A stretch of DNA of 64,000 nt, taken from contig NZ_CP014307.1 of assembly GCF_001557535.2 (NCBI RefSeq), positions 1,240,001 through 1,304,000 on the forward strand, given 5' to 3'. Within the stretch, counting starts at the first letter, position 1; every line of letters starts with the position of its first letter. Position numbers and translations under genes: made by a program. This document shows, piece after piece, positions 17,173-26,103 of this stretch. The DNA is from Burkholderia sp. PAMC 26561 (GTDB taxonomy: Bacteria > Pseudomonadota > Gammaproteobacteria > Burkholderiales > Burkholderiaceae). The notes under the pieces are model-generated. The model was not told the DNA's origin and did no database searches. It worked only from the letters and a program-made list of their open reading frames with translations.

Positions 17173-18567
17173 TTAGCCGCGCAGTTGCGTAGCTGCTATG
17201 TCCTCGAGCGAGCGGCCGCGGGTGGGCACACCCATCACCACGACCGCCAGCGCGCCGACGACCAACACGAAAGTCGTCGCGCCGAACACACCACCGAAAC
17301 CCAGTATTGGATAGACATACCCCACCAGGATGGGCGCCGCGATCGCCCCCAGCCGTCCAATGGACGAAGCCATGCCTACGCCGGTCGTGCGCACGTCGGT
17401 GGGGAACACCTCGGGCGTGTACGCATAAACGCCGGCATACGTGCCGTTCATGAAGAACGACAGCAACACCCCGGACGCCATGATGCCGGCATCGCTGCGC
17501 GTGAGCGCAAGACCAAGCGCGGAGACGCCGCCGAGGACCATATACGATGCAATCGTCGCCTGCCGTCCGATTTTTTCGTTGAGCCACGCGCCCGAGAAAT
17601 AGCCGGGAATCTGAGCGATGTAGATCACGAGCGAATATGAAAAACTGCGCGTGATCGTCATGCCGTTCTGCACGAGCAGACTGGGAATCCACGTGAAGAA
17701 TGCGTAATAGCTGAAGGTTATCGATAGCCACATGATCCACGTCATCGCCGTGATGCGTGCGAGATTGCGCGACCACAAGGCCTTCACGTTCGCAAGCGCG
17801 GACGCGCGTTGAGCGGACGCGCGTTCAGCGGCTATCGGCACGACGGAGTCTGCGGCGGCATCGGTCTCGGGCAGCGATTCGAGCTTGACGCCCGCAGCTC
17901 TCAGCTCGGCTTCGGCTTGCGCCACGATTGCTTCGGCTTCGTCGTGCCGACCGCGAGCGACGAGCCAGCGCGGCGACTCCGGCAACGCACGCCGCCACCA
18001 AAGCAACATCACGATCGGGAGCGCCGTGATCACCATCACCCAGCGCCATGCATTGGGCGAAAGCGGAATCACCAGATAACCAAGCAATGCAGCCGCCACG
18101 AAGCCAAAGGAGAAAAAGCCCGCAAGGCTACCCGTGAACGCACCGCGATACCGCCGCGCGACGAACTCGGACAAGAACGGCGCCACGATCGCGCTTTCCG
18201 CGCCCGTGCCGAGCCCGGCGACGATCCGCGTGGCGAGGAAAAACGGCCAGTCGTGCGCGACCGCGCTCGCAAGCGACGCGATGCAGTAGATCACGAGCGC
18301 ATACATCATCACGCGCTTGCGGCCAATCAGGTCGCCAAGAATGCCCGCGAGCATCGCGCCAAGGAAGTAGCCGATAAACGTGCCGCTACCGAGCACGCCG
18401 GTTTGCACGCTGGTCAGCATCCATTCCTTGCGCAAGACCGGCAGCAGGAAGGCGAGCACCGCGGCGTCCATGGCGTCGAACGTGTAGCCCAGGCCGCCCA
18501 TCAAAAGCAGCCTGCGATGAAACGAGGAAAACGGCATACGCTCGATACGCGCGGAAATCGTCGACAT
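17173..18567 (-). CDS. MFS transporter, sugar/aromatic-acid type (NiaP-like)
   Basis: A 464-residue inner-membrane carrier with twelve predicted spans. MPFSSFHRRLLLMGGLGYTF then DAMDAAVLAFLLPVL, and GDLIGRKRVMMYALVIY, are typical of the metabolite:H+ symporters that include NiaP and benzoate carriers. A central loop of ~60 residues joins the halves. Start at 18567 (ATG, with GCGAGG upstream) is preferred to an in-frame TTG 60 bases earlier. Between an amidohydrolase (69 bp upstream) and a HAD hydrolase; probably imports a compound the amidohydrolase acts on. Substrate unknown. Confidence 0.88.
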   Translation of the reverse strand: MSTISARIERMPFSSFHRRLLLMGGLGYTFDAMDAAVLAFLLPVLRKEWMLTSVQTGVLGSGTFIGYFLGAMLAGILGDLIGRKRVMMYALVIYCIASLASAVAHDWPFFLATRIVAGLGTGAESAIVAPFLSEFVARRYRGAFTGSLAGFFSFGFVAAALLGYLVIPLSPNAWRWVMVITALPIVMLLWWRRALPESPRWLVARGRHDEAEAIVAQAEAELRAAGVKLESLPETDAAADSVVPIAAERASAQRASALANVKALWSRNLARITAMTWIMWLSITFSYYAFFTWIPSLLVQNGMTITRSFSYSLVIYIAQIPGYFSGAWLNEKIGRQATIASYMVLGGVSALGLALTRSDAGIMASGVLLSFFMNGTYAGVYAYTPEVFPTDVRTTGVGMASSIGRLGAIAAPILVGYVYPILGFGGVFGATTFVLVVGALAVVVMGVPTRGRSLEDIAATQLRG

Positions 18568-18636
18568 GCTTGCGTGCCTCGCTGGCAGAAGTTGCGGTTG
18601 AGATCTTGTCTTCGCGGTGCTGCTCAAGTTGCTGGA

Positions 18637-19887
18637 TCAGGCGCGTTCGAGTTCGTCGAAATGAATATGGCCGCCTTTCATCACGAAGGGGATGTGCTCG
18701 CCCTGACCCAGCAGGCAGTCGACGGACTTCAGCGGATTGCCGTCGACCACGAGTACGTCGGCGAATGCGCCCGGCATGATGCGGCCGAGTTTATCGGTCA
18801 TGCCGAGCACTTCCGCGCCGACCAGCGTGGCACTTGCTATGGCCTCCGCTGGTGAGAGGACGTCGGCTCGCAGCCGGAATTCGTCGCTTTGCATGTGCTG
18901 CGCTTCGCCGAGCAGATCGGTGCCGAAGCCCATCTTCACGCCCGCACGTTTCATGATTTCGAGCGAGCGCAGGCCGGCCTGATGCACGTCGGCGACTTTC
19001 GCAAGGCTGGCCGGGGGCAAGCCGTATTTGTCGCCAACGCTTGCCAGCGCTTCGTAGGTCACGAGCGTCGGCACCACGAATGCGTTGTGTTCGACGATCA
19101 GCCGGGCGGTGTCCTCGTCGATAAGATTGCCGTGCTCGATAGTGCGCACCCCACACCGTACTGCCCGAGAGATGGCCTCGGGCGTGTAGGCGTGTGCCAG
19201 CACATAGGTTTGCCGGCCACGCGCTTCGGCGACGATCGCGCGAATTTCGTCTTCCGAATAGCCCCATGCGCCAACGGGATCTGTCGGCGATGCCACCCCG
19301 CCCGATGCCATGATCTTGATCTGGTCCGCGCCCATCTGCAGTTCTTCGCGTACGGCGCGGCGCACTTCATCCACGCCGTCCGCCACGCGCCCGAGCGCAC
19401 CGACACGCACGCAGCAACCGCATGGTGCATCGGGCGGCATGTAGTCGGTGCGCGCGCGCATGTCGCCGTGACCGCCTGTCTGGCTCAGCGCGCGGCCGGA
19501 GACGAACATGCGTGGACCTTCGGCCAGTCCCGCTTCGACCGCTTGTTTGAACGGATATCCCGCGCCGCCCGCATCACGGATGGTAGTGAAGCCGCGCCGC
19601 AACATGGCGCGCATCAGCGGAACGGCGCGCAGCGTAACGAGCACGTTGGGCAGGGTCGCGACGCGCGGCAGGTTGAATTCGACGGCAATGACGTGAACAT
19701 GCAAGTCGATCAATCCGGGCATCAGCGTCTTGCCCTTCAGGTCGATCACGCGGGCGCTGTTCGATTTGATCGGCTGGTCGGAAACTTCCTTGATCAGCCC
19801 GTCTTCCACGAGTACTTCATGGCCGGTGAGAAGCTCAGGTTGTGTCGGGTCCAGCAGCGAGCCGTTTCTGAATAACACGGACGACAT
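18637..19887 (-). CDS. Metal-dependent amidohydrolase
   Basis: A 416-residue TIM-barrel hydrolase of the imidazolonepropionase/prolidase-like group. The metal-binding HxH is seen in GLIDLHVHVIA near residue 60; later His residues occur in VLAHAYTPEAISRAV and IEHGNLID, and a catalytic Asp in GFGTDLLGEA. GGAGA upstream supports 19887. The C-terminal GRIMPGAFADVLVVDGNPL closes the small beta domain. First gene of a probable operon with an MFS importer and a HAD hydrolase. It would hydrolyse an amide or cyclic amide; the substrate cannot be named. Confidence 0.88.
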   Translation of the reverse strand: MSSVLFRNGSLLDPTQPELLTGHEVLVEDGLIKEVSDQPIKSNSARVIDLKGKTLMPGLIDLHVHVIAVEFNLPRVATLPNVLVTLRAVPLMRAMLRRGFTTIRDAGGAGYPFKQAVEAGLAEGPRMFVSGRALSQTGGHGDMRARTDYMPPDAPCGCCVRVGALGRVADGVDEVRRAVREELQMGADQIKIMASGGVASPTDPVGAWGYSEDEIRAIVAEARGRQTYVLAHAYTPEAISRAVRCGVRTIEHGNLIDEDTARLIVEHNAFVVPTLVTYEALASVGDKYGLPPASLAKVADVHQAGLRSLEIMKRAGVKMGFGTDLLGEAQHMQSDEFRLRADVLSPAEAIASATLVGAEVLGMTDKLGRIMPGAFADVLVVDGNPLKSVDCLLGQGEHIPFVMKGGHIHFDELERA

Positions 19888-20046
19888 TGCAAGTCTCCAG
19901 GGACGATTGAATCGAACGCGTGAGCTGCTCAAGGCGACGCGCTGGTTTGCACGATGAGCAGACTATACGCCGCACATAAACGTATGTGCCATGCACGGAC
20001 GCGCTCGAAATCGTCGGACGGAGAGGGAAGAGGGAAGTTCCTTGGG

Positions 20047-21225
20047 TCAGGACCGGCGTTGCACAGTCGCGGTTGCCTGATTGTCGATGGTGTTGATGGT
20101 GTCGCCGGATGTCGCCGCATGCGAGAAGCCTGCGCGAATGCGTTTTCTCATGGGTTCTTCGTAGAACCTGAAGATCACGACGCTCGCAGCGACAGCGAAT
20201 ACGACCGCGAGCCATCCGTTCGACTGCCTGAACCCGGCTATGTAGGCAAGATACGCAATCGGTACATGGATCAGGTACAGCGAATAACTTGCTTCGCCGA
20301 GCTTGATCAGGATGCGCTGGTTGAGGAAGTTGATCACCGGGCGATCCATCAGCGCGAGCCCGAGTATCAATGCGGCGAACAACGGCGAAGCCAGATAGAA
20401 CGCCGGGGAAAACGGATGCCAGAGAGCGAGCACGACCAGCGTGATCAATGCTCCGCTGATCAATTTGAGCGCCAGCGCATGCCTGTCCGCACGCGCTTCA
20501 CGCAGCTGAAGAAACAGGATCGCGGCATAGATTCCGGCAACGAACTCGAACAGACGCGTGAGCGGCAGGCCGACGATAAGAAAACCGCTGCGCGACGCGG
20601 GCAGGCAGGTCTGCAAAAACAGGATCCACAATCCTTGCAGCAGAAAGAACCCGACACATGCGAGCGTCAGCCGAGCAATGGGCACGGGCAACATCTTGCG
20701 AAGCATGAGCGGAAACAGGAGGTAGAAGAAGGCTTCGCATGACACGCTGTCCGATGGCCCGTTCCACGGCTGGTTGATCGCGGCGAATGGAAACCACGCG
20801 TTCAGCAGCAGCAACTGGCAAAGCAGGCTTGCGCCTATCGCCAAGTGCACGGAGCTTTTTACCGCGTACCACTGGAGCAGCAAGGACGGGTTATCGCCAT
20901 GAAGCAAATAGAGCGTGGTGGGCACGCATAGAACGAGACCCAGCAACACGACTGGATAGATGCGCGCAAAACGGGCCTGATAAAACGCGGCATTGCCTTT
21001 GATAGCCAGTTGATCGCGATAAGTGAATGTGAGGATAAACCCCGACAGCACGAAAAATAACGATACCGCTGGACGGCCGCCATCGAAGAATTCGAATATC
21101 TCCCTTGGCAGATTAAGTAATCCGAGCTCGGAATAATGTGAGACCACGACAGTGATCGCCGCGAGAAAGCGGATGCTCGTCAACGCGGGAAGCGAACCGC
21201 CTGAGCTGGAAATCGGCGCGTGCAC
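20047..21225 (-). CDS. Acyltransferase 3 family (OafA/YrhL-like) membrane O-acyltransferase
   Basis: A 392-residue integral membrane protein with about ten hydrophobic spans. It opens with LTSIRFLAAITVVVSHYSEL, the family's R-x10-H signature, and has RPAVSLFFVLSGFILTF and SDSVSCEAFFYLLFPLML, the analogue of the SxExxFY motif. Such proteins O-acetylate surface polysaccharides or other glycans. It stands alone, with no glycan-biosynthesis cluster around it apart from a glycosyltransferase 3 kb away. Acceptor unknown. Confidence 0.88.
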   Translation of the reverse strand: MHAPISSSGGSLPALTSIRFLAAITVVVSHYSELGLLNLPREIFEFFDGGRPAVSLFFVLSGFILTFTYRDQLAIKGNAAFYQARFARIYPVVLLGLVLCVPTTLYLLHGDNPSLLLQWYAVKSSVHLAIGASLLCQLLLLNAWFPFAAINQPWNGPSDSVSCEAFFYLLFPLMLRKMLPVPIARLTLACVGFFLLQGLWILFLQTCLPASRSGFLIVGLPLTRLFEFVAGIYAAILFLQLREARADRHALALKLISGALITLVVLALWHPFSPAFYLASPLFAALILGLALMDRPVINFLNQRILIKLGEASYSLYLIHVPIAYLAYIAGFRQSNGWLAVVFAVAASVVIFRFYEEPMRKRIRAGFSHAATSGDTINTIDNQATATVQRRS

Positions 21226-21516
21226 TGTTCTCTCCCGTGGTCCGGAATTTACCGTGTACGCAGCCTATCACCGACATTAAAGGAATGAATTACCGGACTG
21301 GTTCCGTGCGTTCGTTTGGCGGGAGCCCGCTTGAAAATGGCGAGTTTCCACGTGGCATGGCGAACGTTCAACGGCATTTAGGTAAGCAACCGTACCGCAC
21401 AGGTCGTCCGGACATCGTGCTTGTAGCTATGGCTCGCGCAGTGTGCATTGAGGCATCATTGCCGGAGTACACGCCATACGGTCCAATCATCAAGCCCCTG
21501 AACAAAGGAAACACCT

Positions 21517-22725
21517 ATGAGCAGCATGGAGGTTGTGCAAACGGAACGCGCCAAAGAGATCGCATCGCGTGTCGAAGCGTTCGTGCGAACGGTCGTAGTC
21601 CCATACGAACGGGATCCGCGCTGCGGCAGCCACGGACCGAGTGAGGACCTCGTGCGCGAATTGCGCGGCAAGGCACGCGCTGCCGGGGTGCTGACGCCGC
21701 ATATCCTCGCCGATGGTGGCCATCTCACGCAACTCGAGACGGCAACGGTTTTGAAGCGATCCGGTTTGTCGCCGCTCGGCCCGGTCGCGGTCAACACGGC
21801 CGCGCCTGATGAAGGCAACATGCTGCTCATCGGCAAGATTGGAACCGATGCACAGAAGACGCGTTTTCTCGCGCCGCTGGTCTCGGGCGACGCGCGCTCG
21901 GCATTTTTCATGACCGAGCCGGCGGTGGACGGCGGCGCAGGTTCCGATCCATCGATGCTCAAGACGTCGGCCCGACGCGATGGAGATCACTGGGTGATCG
22001 ATGGAACGAAGGCGTTCATCACAGGCGCTGAAGGCGCATCGGTTGGCATTGTGATGGCGCGCAGCAACGCGGACGACGATACCGACAAGGTCAAGGCCAC
22101 CATGTTTCTGGTCGACCTTCCGAATCCGGCCATACGTCTTGAACGAATCCTTGACACTATCGACAGTTCGATGCCGGGCGGTCATGCCGTCGTGCGCATC
22201 AAGGGCTTGCGGGTTCTGGACGACCAGGTGCTGGGCGAAGTCCATGAAGGGTTCAAGTACGCGCAGGTCCGCCTGTCGCCGGCGCGGCTATCGCATTGCA
22301 TGCGCTGGCATGGCGCGACCACGCGCGCGCATGAAATCGCAACGCAATATGCTTGTACGCGCCGCGCATTCGGCAAGTTGCTGATCGATCATGAGGGCGT
22401 TGGATTCATGCTGGCCGAGAACGCGATCGACCTGCAGCAGGCCGAACTGATGATCGACTGGTGCGCTGCGGTGCTCGACAGCGGGTCGCTCGGGACATCG
22501 GAGAGTTCCATGACGAAGGTCGCGGTGGCCGACGCGTTGTTCCGGGTCGCGGATCGCTGCGTGCAGGTGATGGGCGGCACGGGTGTATCGCGCGATACGA
22601 TTGTCGAACAGGTGTTTCGCGAAATCCGTGCGTTCCGCATTTACGACGGTCCGACAGAAGTACACAAGTGGTCGCTTGCGAAGAAGCTCAAACGCGACAC
22701 GCTTGCGGGTATGCAACGCAGCTAA
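21517..22725 (+). CDS. Acyl-CoA dehydrogenase, ACAD10/11-like
   Basis: A 402-residue flavoprotein. FFMTEPAVDGGAGSDP is the FAD-binding stretch; LLIDHEGVGFMLAENAIDLQ and VQVMGGTGVSRDTIVEQ follow. The C-terminal RIYDGPTEVHKWSLAKK is typical of the ACAD10/11 branch, where the usual catalytic Tyr-Glu-Gly is Tyr-Asp-Gly. That branch acts on unusual acyl-CoAs (for example 4-hydroxyacyl-CoA in eukaryotes) rather than plain beta-oxidation substrates. AAAGGAA upstream supports the start. Followed 102 bp downstream by a Tat-exported oxidoreductase gene; a shared transcript is possible. Confidence 0.87.
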   Translation: MSSMEVVQTERAKEIASRVEAFVRTVVVPYERDPRCGSHGPSEDLVRELRGKARAAGVLTPHILADGGHLTQLETATVLKRSGLSPLGPVAVNTAAPDEGNMLLIGKIGTDAQKTRFLAPLVSGDARSAFFMTEPAVDGGAGSDPSMLKTSARRDGDHWVIDGTKAFITGAEGASVGIVMARSNADDDTDKVKATMFLVDLPNPAIRLERILDTIDSSMPGGHAVVRIKGLRVLDDQVLGEVHEGFKYAQVRLSPARLSHCMRWHGATTRAHEIATQYACTRRAFGKLLIDHEGVGFMLAENAIDLQQAELMIDWCAAVLDSGSLGTSESSMTKVAVADALFRVADRCVQVMGGTGVSRDTIVEQVFREIRAFRIYDGPTEVHKWSLAKKLKRDTLAGMQRS

Positions 22726-22827
22726 GGCGTGACGAAGGCACTTGTACGCAGGGCATGAACGGGCGAGGAATGGCAAATGCTTTGTTGCCTCCGACCCGAT
22801 CGATTGCCAGGCTTGCAAGGAGCACAC

Positions 22828-24147
22828 ATGGACCAAACGGACCGCCCTGACTCACAAGACCTCATCCCCGAGGATAAACCGGCTTCTCAATCCGGTCGCC
22901 GCACATTTCTCCAGCGCAGCAGCGCGGGCCTTGCGGCAGCGCTTGCAACCGGCGCGGCGGGCACGGCATGGGCTGCGGGACCACCTGCCGCCGCAGCCAA
23001 TTCGGTCAAGCTGCCCCTGATTGCGGACCCCAGGACCGAGCAGAAGGAAGAAACGCCGGATGCAAACCTGCCGCCCGATGATCGCATCGGATATGCAATC
23101 GTCGGGCTGGGCCACCTGGCGCTCGATCAGATCCTGCCGGCGTTGTCGAACTGCAAGTACTCACGTGTGGCGGCGCTGGTTTCGGGCGATCGCAACAAGG
23201 CATTGAAGATCGCGCGTCAGTACGGCGTGCGCGAAGCGGATATCTACGACTACCAAAGTTTCGAACGTCTCGCCGACAACCCGCGCGTGCAGGTTGTCTA
23301 TATCGTGCTGCCCAATGGGATGCACAAGGAGTTCACGCTGAGGGCAGCGAAGATCGGCAAGCATGTGCTGTGCGAAAAACCGATGGCAACGAGCGTGGCC
23401 GATTGCCAGGCGATGATCGATGCATGCAGCAAGAACAATCGCAAGCTGATGGTCGCCTACAGAAGCCAGTACGAGCCAATGGATCGCATGATCGCGAACA
23501 TGGCGAAGGAGAACAAGCTGGGTCCATTGCGCGAATTCATTGCCGGCAACTCGCAGAACCAGAGCGGTCCTTCGCAGTGGCGGTTGAACAAGGCGCTTGC
23601 CGGCGGCGGTGCACTGCCGGACATCGGGCTTTATGCGCTCAACGCTGCACGGTTTTTCAGCGGCGAAGAACCCTACGAAGTCTCGGCCTCGCTCACGCAA
23701 CCCGCAGCCGATCCACGCTTCAAGGAAGTCGAGGAATCGGTGCACTTCATCATGCGGTTTCCGAGCGGTTTCACAGCGACATGCATGGCGAGTTACGGAT
23801 GCCACGAGTCACGGTTTTTCCGCTTGCAAGGGACCGACGGCTGGGCAGAAATGGACCCGGCTTTCGGCTACAACGGTTTGCGCATGCGTTACGGCATGCT
23901 TGTCGACGGCAAGTCGGCGAACACGGAAATTACCACCGATCCGAATAACCAGTTTGCCCGCGAGATCGATCACATGTCGCTTTGCGTGATCAATGACAAG
24001 ATCCCGCATACGCCCGGTGAAGAGGGTTTGCAGGACCAGCGGATCATGGAGGCGATCTACGAATCCGCGCGGACCGCACGCGTAGTGAAGATATCGAAAC
24101 CACAAGCTTCGACCCGCGGCCCCGATCCTGAAGAAGAAACGTTTTGA
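22828..24147 (+). CDS. Tat-exported Gfo/Idh/MocA family oxidoreductase (glucose-fructose oxidoreductase-like)
   Basis: A 439-residue protein with a twin-arginine signal (GRRTFLQRSSAGLAAALATG, residues ~22-45, cleaved near AWA-AG), then a Rossmann NAD(P) domain (YAIVGLGHLALDQILPAL) with HVLCEKPMATSV, the family's EKP motif, and a C-terminal alpha/beta dimer domain. Glucose-fructose oxidoreductase-like enzymes are exported folded with tightly bound NADP, which explains the Tat route. AAGGAG directly upstream supports the start at 22828. A periplasmic sugar oxidoreductase is the best guess; substrate not known. Confidence 0.9.
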   Translation: MDQTDRPDSQDLIPEDKPASQSGRRTFLQRSSAGLAAALATGAAGTAWAAGPPAAAANSVKLPLIADPRTEQKEETPDANLPPDDRIGYAIVGLGHLALDQILPALSNCKYSRVAALVSGDRNKALKIARQYGVREADIYDYQSFERLADNPRVQVVYIVLPNGMHKEFTLRAAKIGKHVLCEKPMATSVADCQAMIDACSKNNRKLMVAYRSQYEPMDRMIANMAKENKLGPLREFIAGNSQNQSGPSQWRLNKALAGGGALPDIGLYALNAARFFSGEEPYEVSASLTQPAADPRFKEVEESVHFIMRFPSGFTATCMASYGCHESRFFRLQGTDGWAEMDPAFGYNGLRMRYGMLVDGKSANTEITTDPNNQFAREIDHMSLCVINDKIPHTPGEEGLQDQRIMEAIYESARTARVVKISKPQASTRGPDPEEETF

Positions 24148-24154
24148 GCGTTGC

Positions 24155-25120
24155 CTAGCCGTTCTGCGTGCTGCTCTTCAAAGTTCCCGTTGCGGTAAGT
24201 CCCTTGAGGACCAGCATCAGATGGAAATAAAGGCGTTTGTTGAGTCCATAGTCGTACGCATACAAATGTGAAAGCGCGATACCAAGCGCCAGTGCCGGTT
24301 GATGATTTCGCGCATATACCGAAACCACAATCGGCACGATCCGCTTGAGCGCGAGTTCGCGCGCCGGCTCAAGTTTCTTGTCAAGCTTGAGCGACTTGAG
24401 GAAGTCATAAGCGAGGACGGCGGCCGCTGTCGTTGAGCGCGCGGTCGTCTTCGACATCGATACATCCGTCTTGCGGTAATACGACACGTATTCCTTGAGG
24501 TAGAACACCTGCGCGGCCGCAATGCAAATCTGTGCGCCGAAGACGTATTCGCAACCAATGCCGTATTGCTTTCTATAGCTGATCTTCTTGACCAGGTCCG
24601 CGTTCGCGAGCCAGCCATTGTTTGGCATCATCTGAACCAGACCGGTTCTGCCGGGATCGGTTTGCAATCCGACTACTGCGTCCGTGCGATGGTAGTCCGT
24701 GTTGAGCTTCTTGCTGGCTTCAATATCCACTACGCCGTGGTCATTCATCTGATATTGATCGCCGAACGCAACATCGAGATCGGGATGGAGATCCCACGCC
24801 GAGAGCAGGCGCTCTATGCAATCGGTCTTGAGGGCATCGTCGTCGTGGATCAGCAGGATCTTGTCGCCGGTGGCGCGATCAAAGAGGCTGGCAATGTTAT
24901 CCGCCTGTCCGAGCGCGGGTTCGTTGCGGACATAGATCACGCGCGGTTCATGCAGGTAAGTCGAATCGATCAACGCCTGCGTGCGGTGATCCGACGAATC
25001 ATCGCCAATCAATATCTCTATGTTCTCGTGCGTCTGCGCAAGGCACGATGTGAGCGATTCGACCAGCAACTCGGGCCGGTTGCACGTCGGCAGGCATATG
25101 GATATTTTCGTCGTTTTCAT
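24155..25120 (-). CDS. Family 2 glycosyltransferase
   Basis: A 321-residue GT-A fold enzyme with KISICLPTCNRPELLVESLTS at the N-terminus, IEILIGDDSSDHRTQAL as the first acidic motif and ILLIHDDDALKTDCIERLL carrying the metal-binding DxD. No clear membrane span, so probably cytoplasmic or peripheral. The start at 25120 is an ATG with a weak ribosome site; an in-frame TTG ten codons earlier is less likely. Convergent with the preceding oxidoreductase gene (7 bp apart). Acceptor and donor unknown. Confidence 0.87.
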   Translation of the reverse strand: MKTTKISICLPTCNRPELLVESLTSCLAQTHENIEILIGDDSSDHRTQALIDSTYLHEPRVIYVRNEPALGQADNIASLFDRATGDKILLIHDDDALKTDCIERLLSAWDLHPDLDVAFGDQYQMNDHGVVDIEASKKLNTDYHRTDAVVGLQTDPGRTGLVQMMPNNGWLANADLVKKISYRKQYGIGCEYVFGAQICIAAAQVFYLKEYVSYYRKTDVSMSKTTARSTTAAAVLAYDFLKSLKLDKKLEPARELALKRIVPIVVSVYARNHQPALALGIALSHLYAYDYGLNKRLYFHLMLVLKGLTATGTLKSSTQNG

Positions 25121-25255
25121 GATGTCGTCACCGGAGGTTGCTTGGTGCAACTTTTATACGGACGGTGATTTTTTTCGTCAACGCGATTAAATCAAAGCAA
25201 GCCGGCAGCGATTTATTTTATTTATTATCCCGTGTCCGCTTAAAACTGGATGCGC

Positions 25256-26086
25256 TCATTCGCCTTCGAGGTTGTAGCCGCTAAAGCCCATCAGCGCCGA
25301 CAATTGCGACGCCATGTCTCCCACCATCCGGCAGACATCGTCGAATACGGGATTGAGCTTTTGATCGATGCGTTCAAGATAAGGCACGTTCACCGCGGCG
25401 ATTGCATCGCCGTTACTGCCTATCACGGGGAACGCAACGTTGGTTACGCCACGCATTTGCCGGCTCGGCACGATCTCGTGTCCGGTGGCGCGTATTTCAT
25501 CGAGTAAAGCGAGCAAGGCCGATGGCTCTACATCGTTTTCGCCTTCCACGCGCGTATGCGCGGCGAGCATCCGTTCGCGCTCGGCGGGATCGCGAAACGC
25601 CATCAGCACGTGACCCGATGAAGTATCGGTCAGGCCCATGACGGCGCCCACTTTCAAGCCGAATGACCATCGCTCGGGGCTGTCGACTTGCGCGATCACC
25701 GCCACGCGCCCGCTATGGTAAATCGATAAATGGCACGACTGCCGCGTCACGTTCGCAAGATCGCGCAACAGCGGCAGGGCCATGGCGGTGAGCGAACGGA
25801 TCGGCTGCTGCCGGTGCGCCATTTCGAACAGCTTGAGCGTCAGGGTGTAGCGGTCGTTGTGGTCGCCTTGCACGTAACCGCGCCGCTCGAGCGTCACGAC
25901 CATGCGAAAGATTTCGCTGACCGTGCGCCCGAGCTTCACCGACAGTTCGTTGAGCGTATAGCCTTCGGCGGTATCGACCAGGACGTCGAGAATATCGAGT
26001 CCCTTCTCGAGCGCGGGGGCCGCGTAACGGGGGCTCTCGGCATTATCGGCGGATGCGTTCTTCGGTGGCTTCAGTACTGTGTTCAT
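25256..26086 (-). CDS. IclR family transcriptional regulator
   Basis: A 276-residue regulator: N-terminal winged helix (APALEKGLDILDVLVDTAEG, then LNELSVKLGRTVSEIFRMVVTLERRGYV) and the C-terminal IclR effector domain (SSGHVLMAF, SRQMRGVTNVAFPV and AIAAVNVPYL). It is the third gene in the same direction after an SDR dehydrogenase and an MFS carrier, 17 bp past the carrier stop, so it probably controls that operon in response to its substrate. Confidence 0.92.
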   Translation of the reverse strand: MNTVLKPPKNASADNAESPRYAAPALEKGLDILDVLVDTAEGYTLNELSVKLGRTVSEIFRMVVTLERRGYVQGDHNDRYTLTLKLFEMAHRQQPIRSLTAMALPLLRDLANVTRQSCHLSIYHSGRVAVIAQVDSPERWSFGLKVGAVMGLTDTSSGHVLMAFRDPAERERMLAAHTRVEGENDVEPSALLALLDEIRATGHEIVPSRQMRGVTNVAFPVIGSNGDAIAAVNVPYLERIDQKLNPVFDDVCRMVGDMASQLSALMGFSGYNLEGE

Positions 26087-26103
26087 GGCAGGTCAAAAAA
26101 ATT

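Noticed and set aside
21237..21644. Possible 135-residue plus-strand protein upstream of the ACAD10/11-like gene
   Set aside because: It overlaps the dehydrogenase start in another frame and has no good ribosome site or domain.
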